The position numbers and the translations under genes are program-made. Shown piece by piece: positions 55,480 through 64,000 of a stretch of 64,000 nt of DNA. Positions within the stretch are counted from its first letter, which is position 1, and each line of letters opens with the position of its first letter. The notes under the pieces were generated by a model. It was not told the origin of the DNA and searched no databases. It worked only from the letters and a program-made list of their open reading frames with translations. Source of the stretch: Nonomuraea rubra. GTDB taxonomy: Bacteria; Actinomycetota; Actinomycetes; Streptosporangiales; Streptosporangiaceae. The stretch lies in the NCBI RefSeq assembly GCF_014207985.1, contig NZ_JACHMI010000001.1:5501001-5565000 (forward strand), in the 5' to 3' direction.

Positions 55480-56331
55480 ATGGAGATAAACCACGGGACC
55501 GAGTTCCTGGACCTCGACGGTGGCCGGCTCGCCTACGACGTGACCGGGCAGGGCCCGCTGATCGTGCTCGCCCACGGCATGGGCGACAACAGGGCGGTCT
55601 ACCGCGAGCTGGCGGCGGAGCTGGTGGCCGCCGGGTTCCGGGTGGCGAGCATGGATCTGCGCGGCCACGGCGAGTCCAGCACCGGCTGGCCGTCGTACAC
55701 GCGCACCGACGTCGCCGGCGACCTGCTCGCCCTGATCGGGCACCTGGGCGGCCCCGCCGTGATCGTGGGCCACTCCTTCGCCGGCGGCGCCGCCACCATC
55801 GCGGCCGCCCAGGAGCCCGGCCTGGTCAGCGCCATCGTCGAGCTCGGCCCGTTCACCCGCGCCCAGCAGGTGAACCTGGGCGCGCTGATCTCCAACGCCC
55901 GCTACCGCAAGGGCATGACCCTGCTGCTGGGGGCCGGCCTGTTCCGCAGCGTGGGGATGTGGAAGCGCTACCTCGACCACGCCTACCCGGGCGCCAAGCC
56001 CGCCGGGCACGCCCAGCACGTCGCCGCGCTGGAGGCCGACCTGCGCAGGCCGGGCCGGATGGCCGTGGTCGCCAGGTTCGGCACGTCCGCGCCCACCGAC
56101 GCGGGCGCCCGGCTCGGCGACGTCCGCTGCCCGGCCCTGATCGTCATGGGCACGCTCGACCCCGACTGGGCCGACCCCAGGGCCGAGGGCGAGGGCATCG
56201 TGGCCGGCATGCCGCCGGGAACGGCCCGGCTGCACCTGGTGGAAGGGGCCGGTCACTACGCGCACGCGCAGTTCCCCGCCGCCGTCGCCGCGGCCGTCCT
56301 GGACTTCCTCGGGGCCGGTGCGCGTGGCTAG
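55480..56331 (+). CDS. Alpha/beta hydrolase
   Basis: 283 residues from ATG 55480. Oxyanion segment LAHGMGDN, nucleophile elbow GHSFAGG (Ser about 97), acid in MGTLDPDWADP and catalytic His in EGAGHYAHAQ: a complete triad. Resembles esterases, haloperoxidase-like or epoxide-type hydrolases of modest specificity. Its 3' end overlaps the TetR gene by 14 nt, and a perfect palindrome lies just before its start, so it is almost certainly under that regulator. Confidence 0.9.
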   Translation: MEINHGTEFLDLDGGRLAYDVTGQGPLIVLAHGMGDNRAVYRELAAELVAAGFRVASMDLRGHGESSTGWPSYTRTDVAGDLLALIGHLGGPAVIVGHSFAGGAATIAAAQEPGLVSAIVELGPFTRAQQVNLGALISNARYRKGMTLLLGAGLFRSVGMWKRYLDHAYPGAKPAGHAQHVAALEADLRRPGRMAVVARFGTSAPTDAGARLGDVRCPALIVMGTLDPDWADPRAEGEGIVAGMPPGTARLHLVEGAGHYAHAQFPAAVAAAVLDFLGAGARG

Positions 56332-56884
56332 GCCGGCTCTGTCCCCAGACGCGATCGTCGACCTCGCGCTGCGCGTCGTCGACGAGGGCGGGCCCGCGGC
56401 ACTGACGCTGTCGGCGGTGGCCGGCGCGGCGGGCGTCGCGCCTCCGTCGCTGTACAAGCACGTGCGCAACCTGGCCGAGCTGCGGGCGCTGGTGTCCGCG
56501 CGGGTCATCGACGAGCTGGCCGCCCAGGCCGGCGAGGCCGTGCTCGGCCGCTCCGCCGACGACGCGGTCCGCGCGCTGATGAAGGCGTGGCGGGCCTACG
56601 TACGGCGATGCCCGAACCGCTACGCCGCGCTCATCCAGGCCCCCGAGCCGCGCACGGCGGAGGCCGGGGCCCGCCTGCTCACCATCATGTCCGCCACGCT
56701 GCGGGCCTACGGGATGAAGGACTCGGCGGCCATCCACGCGGCCCGCAGCCTGCGCGCGGCCGTCCACGGGTTCGCCGTCCTGGAGGCCGAAGGCGCCTTC
56801 GGCCTGCCCGAGGACCTGGAGGAGAGCTACGACCTGCTGATCCACATGGTGATCGCCGGGCTGCACACCCCTCCAGGGCGCTAG
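56318..56884 (+). CDS. TetR-family regulator
   Basis: 188 residues from GTG 56318 (a second GTG 6 nt later gives MARPALSP). HTH LTLSAVAGAAGVAPPSLYKHVRNLAELRALVSA (about 30-62) and a C-terminal domain with AWRAYVRRCPNRYAALIQAPEP and AARSLRAAVHGFAVLEAEGAFGLPEDLEESYDLLI, as in the TetR_C_33-like group. Overlaps and is coupled to the alpha/beta hydrolase; likely represses the pair through the palindrome at 55455-55471 until a small ligand, perhaps the hydrolase substrate, binds. Confidence 0.9.
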   Translation: MRVARPALSPDAIVDLALRVVDEGGPAALTLSAVAGAAGVAPPSLYKHVRNLAELRALVSARVIDELAAQAGEAVLGRSADDAVRALMKAWRAYVRRCPNRYAALIQAPEPRTAEAGARLLTIMSATLRAYGMKDSAAIHAARSLRAAVHGFAVLEAEGAFGLPEDLEESYDLLIHMVIAGLHTPPGR

Positions 56885-56895
56885 CGGGACGCCTC

Positions 56896-58812
56896 TCACG
56901 CCTCCCACGGCGAGCGGTAGGACGGCCGGTAGGCACGCAGCCGCAGCCGCAGGGTGAGCGTGATTGTGGTGCCCGCCGGCAGCTCCACGGTCAGGTACGG
57001 CCCGCCCACCGCCTGCCCGGCGGCCGAGACCACCGGCTCGTGGTGCACGTACTCGGTGTCGTGGCCGGTCCAGCCGGGCTCGGCCGCCGTCGCCACGGCG
57101 CTCACGATCTCGTGCTCGCCGAACGCCCCGCCCTGCACGACGACCGTCCTGTCGCACGTCGCCGACAGGTTGACCAGGGTGACCACCGTGGCCTCCGGCT
57201 CGATCGCGCTGACCAGCGCCGCCACCTGGTCGGGCACGCCGGGACGGCGGCGCCGGGCGTCGAAGTAACGCACCCGGGCCTGCTGCAGGCCGCCGTTGTA
57301 GACGACCTGCGGGCCGCCCCACATGAGCTGGGCCAGCGCCTCGGTCACCACCGGATTGACGTTCTGCCACAGGTGAATGGCCTCCTCCGGCAGGTCGCGA
57401 TCGGCGTTGGCGAGCAGCAGCGCGATGCGGCGGCGGGCCTGGGCGTGCGCGGCGGCCAGAATCCGCTCGGGGTAGTCCGGATTGTCGCCGCACAGGTACG
57501 CGTACCACGGCTCCTCGTGCCCGGCCTCCTCCTTGTCGCGGAAGGGCCGCACGGTCGCCCAGTCGTAACCGGCGGCGGCCCGCAGCGCGTCGAGACGGGC
57601 GCGGTCCTCGGCGGCGCCGGTGTGGTGCCAGAGCGCGAAGGGGACCGACGTCTGGATCGGGTTGTAGTCGAACCAGCCCCGGTCGCTGTGCCGATAGGGC
57701 ACGAGCAGCGTCGGCACGTACGCGTCGGGACCGAGGTGGGCGCGCCAGCGGCCCTGGTTGGCCGAGTCGCTCTCGTCGAAGGCCAGCTTGACGCCGCGCT
57801 CGATGACCGCGTCCAGCAGCGAGCGGACGAAACCGAGGTAGGAGTCGTCGCCGGTGGCCAGGGCGGCGCTCAGCGCGCCGACGGCCGCCGCCTGGCCGAT
57901 GCTGTACAGGCCGTGCGGCCAGGTCCAGCCGTAGTGGCCGCCGTACCAGCGGCCGTCGAGCAGGCTGCCCACCACGCCGTCGGGGCCGACGTTGTCGGGC
58001 ACGACGCCGCCGTTGGCCTCGGCCCTGCGCTGCCAGGCACCGACGTACTCGCGCAGCCAGTCGGCGTAGCGCCGCTCGCCGCCGGCGAGGTAGGCGTTGC
58101 AGACCAGGCCGGCCACGCTGAGGTTGCCGACGGCGTCGCCGCGGCCCAGGCGGCGCTGCATCTCGGCGCCGAGCCGCGGGTCCCCGGCGAGCGGGGGCAC
58201 GGGCGTGCCGCCGGGCACCAGCCAGTCGAGCGGGTAGCCGTACTGGGCGGCCTCCGCCTCGGTCCACGGGTACGCGGGCGTGTCGGACACGCCGTCGCGG
58301 GCGCCCCGGCTGCCGTTGTGCGGGGCCTTGATGATGCACAGCTCGGGGTCGTAGTTGCCGTTGGCGGGGAAGAGGTAGAGGTCGGCGAAGCGGGTGGCCC
58401 GCTCGCCCCAGGAATGCGGGTCGGCGGCGGTCAGGAAGTACGTGAACAGCAGGCTCTCGCCCTGGTGGAACCAGTCGTAGCCGATCTCGAACTCGTCGGC
58501 GAACATGCCCAGCTCCGTCATCTGGGCCACCACGCCGTGCCAGTGCCGCGCGCAGGTCTCCAGCAGGTCGTCCGCGCCTCCCAGCAGATAGAGCTGCGGC
58601 CAGTTGAAGAACGGCTCGAAGAAGTCGTCCGCGCCGTCGCGCGAGGACAGCCGGCCCTCGTAGCGCAGCGAGCCGTCCGGCCTGGTGTAGCGGTCGCTGA
58701 ACAGCCGCCACCCGCTGTCGAGCAGGTCCAGCAGGGCCCGCTGGGACAGCGCCCAGGCCGGGGGATCAAGGACGGGCACACTGGCCGTCACGGTGGCACT
58801 GCGGTGCGTCAT
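56896..58812 (-). CDS. Putative (alpha/alpha)6-barrel glycoside hydrolase
   Basis: 638 residues from ATG 58812, chosen because GAGGAG lies about 10 nt ahead; the longer TTG start would overlap that site. No signal peptide. Helical, with repeated aromatic/acidic motifs (FFEPFFNWPQLYLLGG, EFEIGYDWFHQGES, WYGGHYGWTWPHGLYSIGQ, FDYNPIQTSVPFALWHHTGA) like six-hairpin glycosidases, and a C-terminal beta domain. I do not recognise a named GH family. Last gene of a sugar-uptake operon, 21 nt after the second permease, so it should act in the cytoplasm on the imported sugar. Confidence 0.65.
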   Translation of the reverse strand: MTHRSATVTASVPVLDPPAWALSQRALLDLLDSGWRLFSDRYTRPDGSLRYEGRLSSRDGADDFFEPFFNWPQLYLLGGADDLLETCARHWHGVVAQMTELGMFADEFEIGYDWFHQGESLLFTYFLTAADPHSWGERATRFADLYLFPANGNYDPELCIIKAPHNGSRGARDGVSDTPAYPWTEAEAAQYGYPLDWLVPGGTPVPPLAGDPRLGAEMQRRLGRGDAVGNLSVAGLVCNAYLAGGERRYADWLREYVGAWQRRAEANGGVVPDNVGPDGVVGSLLDGRWYGGHYGWTWPHGLYSIGQAAAVGALSAALATGDDSYLGFVRSLLDAVIERGVKLAFDESDSANQGRWRAHLGPDAYVPTLLVPYRHSDRGWFDYNPIQTSVPFALWHHTGAAEDRARLDALRAAAGYDWATVRPFRDKEEAGHEEPWYAYLCGDNPDYPERILAAAHAQARRRIALLLANADRDLPEEAIHLWQNVNPVVTEALAQLMWGGPQVVYNGGLQQARVRYFDARRRRPGVPDQVAALVSAIEPEATVVTLVNLSATCDRTVVVQGGAFGEHEIVSAVATAAEPGWTGHDTEYVHHEPVVSAAGQAVGGPYLTVELPAGTTITLTLRLRLRAYRPSYRSPWEA

Positions 58813-58833
58813 GCGGTGAGAGCTCCTCAAGGT

Positions 58834-59715
58834 TCAGCCCTTGGTCGCGCCGGCGGTCAGCCCGGCGACCAGGAAACGCTGCGAGAACAGGAAGACCAGC
58901 AGCACGGGGGTGATCGACAGCAGCGTGGCCAGGACCAGCTCCGGCGGCTGCACCTCGGCGTTGGCGCCGACGACGGGATTGAAGGTGGGGGTCGCCGCCA
59001 GCATCTGGGTCAGGCCGACCTGCATGGGGTAGTTGTCGCTGTCCGGCAGCATCACGTACGGCAGGAAGAAGTTGTTCCAGTTCGTCACGAAGCTGAAGAA
59101 GGCGACCAGCGCGACGACCGGCTTGGCCAGCGGCAGCGCCACCCGCGCGAACGTGGCCGACTCGCCGCAGCCGTCCAGGCGCGCGGAGTCCAGCAGCTCG
59201 GCGGGCACGCTGGTGGAGAAGTAGATGTAGGTCAGGTACACGCCGAACGGGAAGAACGACATCGGCAGCACCACCGACGCCGTCGTGTTGACCAGCCCCA
59301 GGTAGCTGAACTCCAGGAAGATCGGCAGCACCAGGGCGGTGGCCGGCATCAGCATCACCACGAGCGTGACGACGAGCAGCAGGCGGCGGCCCCGGAACCT
59401 CGTCAGCGCCAGCGCGTAGCCCGCCGGGATGCTCACCAGCAGCGTGAGCGCCACCGACAGTGCGGCGTAGAGCACCGAGTTGCCCATCCAGGTCGCCACC
59501 GTGCCGTCCTGGAAGGACATGAGATGGCGCCAGTTGTCCAGCAGCGCGGCGATCGAGCCGGGGGAGAGCGGGTTGTCCTGGATCAGGCCGGCCGGCGTCT
59601 TGGTGGCCGCCAGCACCAGCCACACCATCGGCAGCACGAAGAACAGCGCGAACCCGGCCAGCACGGCGGCGACCAGCACGCGCACCACCAGGCGGGCCGG
59701 GTGGTCAGTCCGCAT
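58834..59715 (-). CDS. Carbohydrate ABC transporter permease (MalG-like)
   Basis: 293 residues, six hydrophobic helices, with the CUT1-type EAA loop DSARLDGCGESATFARVALPLAKP (about residues 185-208), which docks the ATPase. Overlaps the MalF-like gene by 11 nt. No ATPase in the operon; actinomycetes often use one shared MsiK-type ATPase for such systems. Confidence 0.93.
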   Translation of the reverse strand: MRTDHPARLVVRVLVAAVLAGFALFFVLPMVWLVLAATKTPAGLIQDNPLSPGSIAALLDNWRHLMSFQDGTVATWMGNSVLYAALSVALTLLVSIPAGYALALTRFRGRRLLLVVTLVVMLMPATALVLPIFLEFSYLGLVNTTASVVLPMSFFPFGVYLTYIYFSTSVPAELLDSARLDGCGESATFARVALPLAKPVVALVAFFSFVTNWNNFFLPYVMLPDSDNYPMQVGLTQMLAATPTFNPVVGANAEVQPPELVLATLLSITPVLLVFLFSQRFLVAGLTAGATKG

Positions 59716-60619
59716 CGAACAGCCCTCCCTTGGCGACGAACAGGCCGGCGCAGCACAGCGCCACGATCAGCAGGTCGATCGCGATGGCGGCCGAGCCGTT
59801 GAAGTCGTTCTGGTCGAAGGCGTACAGGTAGGCGAGCTGGTTGAGCGAGTAGTCGGTGCCGACGACGCCGAAGCTCGCCTGGGAGATGAGCTGCGGCTCG
59901 ACGAAGAGCTGGGTGCCGGCCGCGAGGGAGAGGATCAGCATGTACACGATCCACTTGCGCAGCATCGGCAGCTGCACGCGCAGCGCGGTGCGCAGCGGGC
60001 CCGCGCCGTCCACCCTGGCGGCCTCGATGACCTCGTGCGGGATGCTGTTCAGCGCGCCGTACATGATGACGATCCAGCCGCCCGCGCCGGTCCAGAACGC
60101 GATGATCGTGAACAGCCACGGCAGGTGCCCGGGCGCGACGACGGCCACGAACGTCGAGCCCCACAACGTACGGACGACGCCGTCGATCGGGCTCACGGAC
60201 GGGTCCAGCATGAACAGCCACAGCAGCACGCTGGACGCGCCGGCCAGCGCGCCCGGCACGTAGTAGACGAACCGCAGCACCGCCCGCGACCAGGCCGCGG
60301 CCAGCCGGTGCACCAGCAGCGCCAGCGCCAGGACCAGCACGGTCAGCGTGACCAGCCACAGTGCCAGGTACGTGCCCACGTGCCCGACGGCGGCCAGGAA
60401 GCGGTGGTCCTGGGCGGTGCGCACGAAGTTGGCGAGCCCGGCGAAGCGCCCGCCGGCGTCGGTGAAGGCCAGGTTGAGCGCGTACGCGGTCGGGACGAGG
60501 CCGAAGGCCACGAGCAGGACCACGTACCCGGAGACGAAGACGTGCCCCGCCGCCGGCCGCCAGGCGCGGGAACGGCTCCCGGCTCGCGAGCCGGCGGCGG
60601 CCATCGCGGGAGCGCTCAT
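59705..60619 (-). CDS. Carbohydrate ABC transporter permease (MalF-like)
   Basis: 304 residues from ATG 60619, which overlaps the binding-protein stop as ATGA; an in-frame start further upstream only lengthens into that gene. Six helices and EAA loop EAARVDGAGPLRTALRVQLPML. Partner of the MalG-like permease in one sugar importer. Confidence 0.92.
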   Translation of the reverse strand: MSAPAMAAAGSRAGSRSRAWRPAAGHVFVSGYVVLLVAFGLVPTAYALNLAFTDAGGRFAGLANFVRTAQDHRFLAAVGHVGTYLALWLVTLTVLVLALALLVHRLAAAWSRAVLRFVYYVPGALAGASSVLLWLFMLDPSVSPIDGVVRTLWGSTFVAVVAPGHLPWLFTIIAFWTGAGGWIVIMYGALNSIPHEVIEAARVDGAGPLRTALRVQLPMLRKWIVYMLILSLAAGTQLFVEPQLISQASFGVVGTDYSLNQLAYLYAFDQNDFNGSAAIAIDLLIVALCCAGLFVAKGGLFDAD

Positions 60620-61983
60620 CCGGCGACCTGGTAGCCGAGCACCTGGGCCTGCTGCTCGATCGCGGTCTGCCACTCCGGCAGCAGCGACTCAACGGTCTTG
60701 CCCGCGGTCTGGGCGGGAATGACCGTCTTGGCCCACACCGCCTCCTGGCTGAACTCGGGCGAGCCCCAGCCCGGCCAGACCTGATCGGCCGCGGCGGTGA
60801 TCGGGGCGGCGATGTCGCCGGCGTAGTAGCCGCTGTCCTGCTGCTTGGCGATCCACTTGGCCGCCGCGGGGGAGTACGCGGGGTAGCCGGGCGACTTGTC
60901 CACCTGGTACGCGTCGGCGGTGGTGACCCAGGTGACGAAGTCCCTGGCGGCCTCCAGGCGGGCGCTGTGCCGCGAGACCCACCAGGCGCCGCCGCCGACG
61001 TTGCCCGTCACGGGCGGGCTCTGGTCCGCCCAGTGCAGCGCGTCGCCGACCGCGAGCGTGCCCTTGGGCGTCTTGAGCGCACCCTGGAACACCGCGCCGC
61101 CGTACCAGGCGGGGCCGGGCAGCATGAGCACCTTGTCGCCCTGGTTCTTGGCGAAGTCGGGGCCGAAGAGCGGCAGCAGGGACATGGTCTTGTTCGCGAC
61201 GAGCTTGTCGATCAGCTTCGCGGCCCGCACGCACGCCGGGTCGGTGGCCTTGACGGTGATCGCCTTGGCGGCGGTGACCTGGTTGGCCGGGCACTGCGCG
61301 CCCCACATGTAGATCTCGGGCGCCCAGGCGTCGCCGGCCGTGCCGACGAGGTAGCCCGGGTGCTCGGCCGCCACCCTCTCGCCCAGCGCCTGGTACTCCT
61401 CCCAGGTCGCCGGCACCTCGTAGCCGAACTCGTCCAGCAGCTTCTTGTTGTACCAGAGCACCACCTGGGCCAGGTCGTTGCGCAGGCAGTAGACGGTGCC
61501 GTCCACCGTGCACACGTCCAGTGCGCCCTTGGCGAACCCGCTCAGCGTGTTCCGGTCGATCAGGCCCTTGTCCAGCGGGGCGACGAAGGCGCCGGAGCCC
61601 TGCGAGGCCCAGGAGGCGGTGTTGTTGTCGGTGGTGAACACGACGTCCGGCCAGCCCTCGCCGGCCCGGTTGAAGAGCTGGACCTTGGTCTTGAGCGAGT
61701 TGGAGCCGTTGGCGTTGCCGTCGTAGGTGACGATGTCGAGCTGCGCGCCGGGGTGCGCGGCCTGGTACGCCTTCGCCGCGTCCAGCCGGGTGGAGTCGAC
61801 CCAGACCACGAGCTTGCCGTCCTCCTGCGGGGCCGGGGCGAAGCCGTACTTGGAGGAGGAGGCGGAGTCGGAGGCGGGGGTGGCGGTGCCGGGCCGCTCG
61901 GTGCCGGCGGGGTTGGGCGGGCCGCAGGCCGCGACGGTGAACAGGACCGCGGTGATGAGGATCGCCGGGCTGCGTCGTCTCAT
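60616..61983 (-). CDS. Extracellular sugar-binding lipoprotein
   Basis: 455 residues from ATG 61983. Lipobox TVAAC (Cys20), Ser/Thr spacer, then a CUT1-type solute-binding fold (GKLVVWVDSTRLDAAKAYQAAHPGAQL, GWPDVVFTTDNNTASWA, LWYNKKLLDEFGYEVPATWEEYQALGERV). First gene of the uptake operon; it should bind an oligosaccharide outside the cell for the two permeases. A perfect inverted repeat lies 62 nt upstream, so it is probably repressed by the divergent GntR-type regulator until the sugar or a metabolite is present. Confidence 0.92.
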   Translation of the reverse strand: MRRRSPAILITAVLFTVAACGPPNPAGTERPGTATPASDSASSSKYGFAPAPQEDGKLVVWVDSTRLDAAKAYQAAHPGAQLDIVTYDGNANGSNSLKTKVQLFNRAGEGWPDVVFTTDNNTASWASQGSGAFVAPLDKGLIDRNTLSGFAKGALDVCTVDGTVYCLRNDLAQVVLWYNKKLLDEFGYEVPATWEEYQALGERVAAEHPGYLVGTAGDAWAPEIYMWGAQCPANQVTAAKAITVKATDPACVRAAKLIDKLVANKTMSLLPLFGPDFAKNQGDKVLMLPGPAWYGGAVFQGALKTPKGTLAVGDALHWADQSPPVTGNVGGGAWWVSRHSARLEAARDFVTWVTTADAYQVDKSPGYPAYSPAAAKWIAKQQDSGYYAGDIAAPITAAADQVWPGWGSPEFSQEAVWAKTVIPAQTAGKTVESLLPEWQTAIEQQAQVLGYQVAG

Positions 61984-62044
61984 GTGGTGTTCCTCGGGGG
62001 GACGAAAGGCGGAAGTGAGCTACGTAAACGCCGCGTTTCGGGAT

Positions 62045-62068
62045 ATGACATCATACGTGTGATGTCAT
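62045..62068. promoter_or_regulatory. Perfect inverted repeat between the sugar operon and its GntR-type regulator
   Basis: Arms ATGACATCA and TGATGTCAT separated by 6 nt (TACGTG): 9-6-9 perfect symmetry, 61-62 nt from each divergent start codon. Best candidate for the operator of the FadR-type regulator at 62130-62945. Confidence 0.75.
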
Positions 62069-62129
62069 TTACAATGGCCTATACTCAAGGCGGTCCGGAG
62101 ATCAGGACCATCAGTGCTCGGGAGGGCAC

Positions 62130-62945
62130 GTGACACAGCACGCACCGGCAGGCCCGCGCATCGGCGACCCGGCCGGCGACCCAGCCGGAGGCACAGCCGG
62201 CCGCACGGCCGAAGGCGCGGCGCAGCCCGCGCGCCGATCGCGGCGCGTGCGCCCGGCCAAGCTGGGCACCACCGTGGTCGAGCAGCTCGTGGACGACATC
62301 GTCCGCGGCGTGCTCCGCCCCGGCTCGGCGCTGCCCCCGGAGGGTGAGCTGTGCGAGGAGTTCGGGGTCAGCCGCACCGTGATCCGCGAGTCGGTGAAGA
62401 TCGTCCAGGAGAAGGGCCTGGTCAGGATCGAGCACGGGCGCGGCACCCAGGTCATGGATCCGCGGCAGTGGAACCTGCTCGACGACGTCGTGCTGACCTC
62501 GGTCATCGCGCACGACGAGAACGCGACGTTCCTGGACGAGCTGGTCTCGGTGCGGACGGCGCTGGAGGCGGACATGGCCGCCGCCGCGGCCCGCTTCCAC
62601 ACCGCGCAGGACGACGAGCGCATCGCCGCGGAGCTGGGCACGATGCGGGCGAGCCTGGAGTCACCGCCCGACTTCGGCGCGGCCGACGTGCGCTTCCACG
62701 ACATGATCATGGCGGCGTCCGGGAACCGGCTCGGCCGGGCGATCGTCAACAGCATCCACGACAAGGCGCGCACCAGCATGCGCTACCACGGCGAGTACAA
62801 CGACTCGGTCATGCGCCGGACGCTGGAGGAGCACCAGGCGATCAGCGACGCGATCGTGGCGGGCGACCCGGAGGGAGCGGCGGCCGCCATGCGACGCCAC
62901 ATCCTCGATTCGTGGAACCGCCGCCGCCCCGCACCTCACGGCTGA
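62130..62945 (+). CDS. GntR-family (FadR/FCD) regulator
   Basis: 271 residues from GTG 62130 behind GGGAGGGCAC. Disordered Gly/Ala-rich N-terminus (about 1-38), winged HTH (GVLRPGSALPPEGELCEEFGVSRTVIRESVKIVQEKGLVRIEHGRGTQV) and C-terminal FCD ligand domain with conserved metal-type residues (RTALEADMAAAAA, DVRFHDMIMAASGN, EHQAISDAI, RRHI). FCD regulators sense small carboxylates or sugar acids. Divergent from the sugar-uptake operon across a perfect inverted repeat. Confidence 0.93.
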   Translation: MTQHAPAGPRIGDPAGDPAGGTAGRTAEGAAQPARRSRRVRPAKLGTTVVEQLVDDIVRGVLRPGSALPPEGELCEEFGVSRTVIRESVKIVQEKGLVRIEHGRGTQVMDPRQWNLLDDVVLTSVIAHDENATFLDELVSVRTALEADMAAAAARFHTAQDDERIAAELGTMRASLESPPDFGAADVRFHDMIMAASGNRLGRAIVNSIHDKARTSMRYHGEYNDSVMRRTLEEHQAISDAIVAGDPEGAAAAMRRHILDSWNRRRPAPHG

Positions 62946-63032
62946 TCACGGCCCGGCGCCGGCCCGGCCGAGTGCTGAGGGCGGAATCGGGCCGGGCGCC
63001 GGTGTGGCGTCGGCCCGGTCGGGTGGCGGGGC

Positions 63033-64000
<968 letters not shown>

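Overview
This is a very GC-rich, gene-dense window with GTG starts, ATGA-coupled operons, an AfsR/SARP-type regulator, many TetR-like regulators and a hydroxamate siderophore NRPS. That points to a filamentous actinomycete. A Streptosporangiales-type host such as Nonomuraea is plausible, but the genus cannot be fixed from the sequence. No rRNA, complete tRNA, CRISPR array, transposase or phage gene was seen. The density of false ORFs on the opposite strand is the usual effect of high GC3.

Layout: 1-2002 is the 3' part of a sensor kinase gene carrying two fused kinase cores, the first without its phospho-acceptor His. 2012-4492 is a three-gene ABC-2 exporter, followed by a truncated secreted esterase-like/phytase gene (4530-4970). 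4990-26621 is a coelichelin-type siderophore locus: MbtH protein, two ABC exporter half-transporters, a three-module NRPS, a siderophore-binding lipoprotein, two FecCD-type permeases, a releasing esterase, a formyltransferase and an ornithine N-hydroxylase. The three adenylation codes read from the sequence are DINYWGGIGK, DFWNVGMVHK and DMENLGLINK, the codes I recall for N-formyl-hydroxyornithine, Thr and hydroxyornithine in CchH. Three 19-bp iron boxes (DmdR/IdeR type) sit before cchF, between cchC and cchJ, and between cchA and cchB. The importer ATPase (cchE) is absent.

26769-46956 is ordinary accessory and housekeeping content: lipoproteins, two cupins, a quinone oxidoreductase, an acyl-CoA ligase, AraC/TetR/Lrp regulators, a PrmC-like methyltransferase, a secreted esterase-like/phytase protein, a GH65 phosphorylase fused in frame to an HTH-PNPOx protein beside a beta-phosphoglucomutase, an orphan polysaccharide-export permease, an LLM oxidoreductase, a deaminase, a decayed agmatinase, a PEP mutase/isocitrate lyase-family enzyme and a SnoaL-like protein.

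47076-53003 holds an AfsR-like regulator and, divergently, two secreted peptidoglycan hydrolases (M23 endopeptidase; SLT-amidase) that share an almost identical C-terminal Cys-containing domain. 53270-56884 holds an SCO0854-type protein and an alpha/beta hydrolase-TetR pair with a perfect palindromic operator. 56896-62945 is a sugar-uptake operon (binding protein, two permeases, putative glycosidase) divergent from a GntR/FadR-type regulator, with a perfect inverted repeat midway between them. The window ends inside NADP-glutamate dehydrogenase.

Most striking points: the two siderophore-exporter half-transporters are degenerate in exactly complementary ways, leaving one composite ATP site; the tandem sensor kinase with a dead first core; the GH65-HTH-PNPOx fusion; and several in-gene minisatellites.
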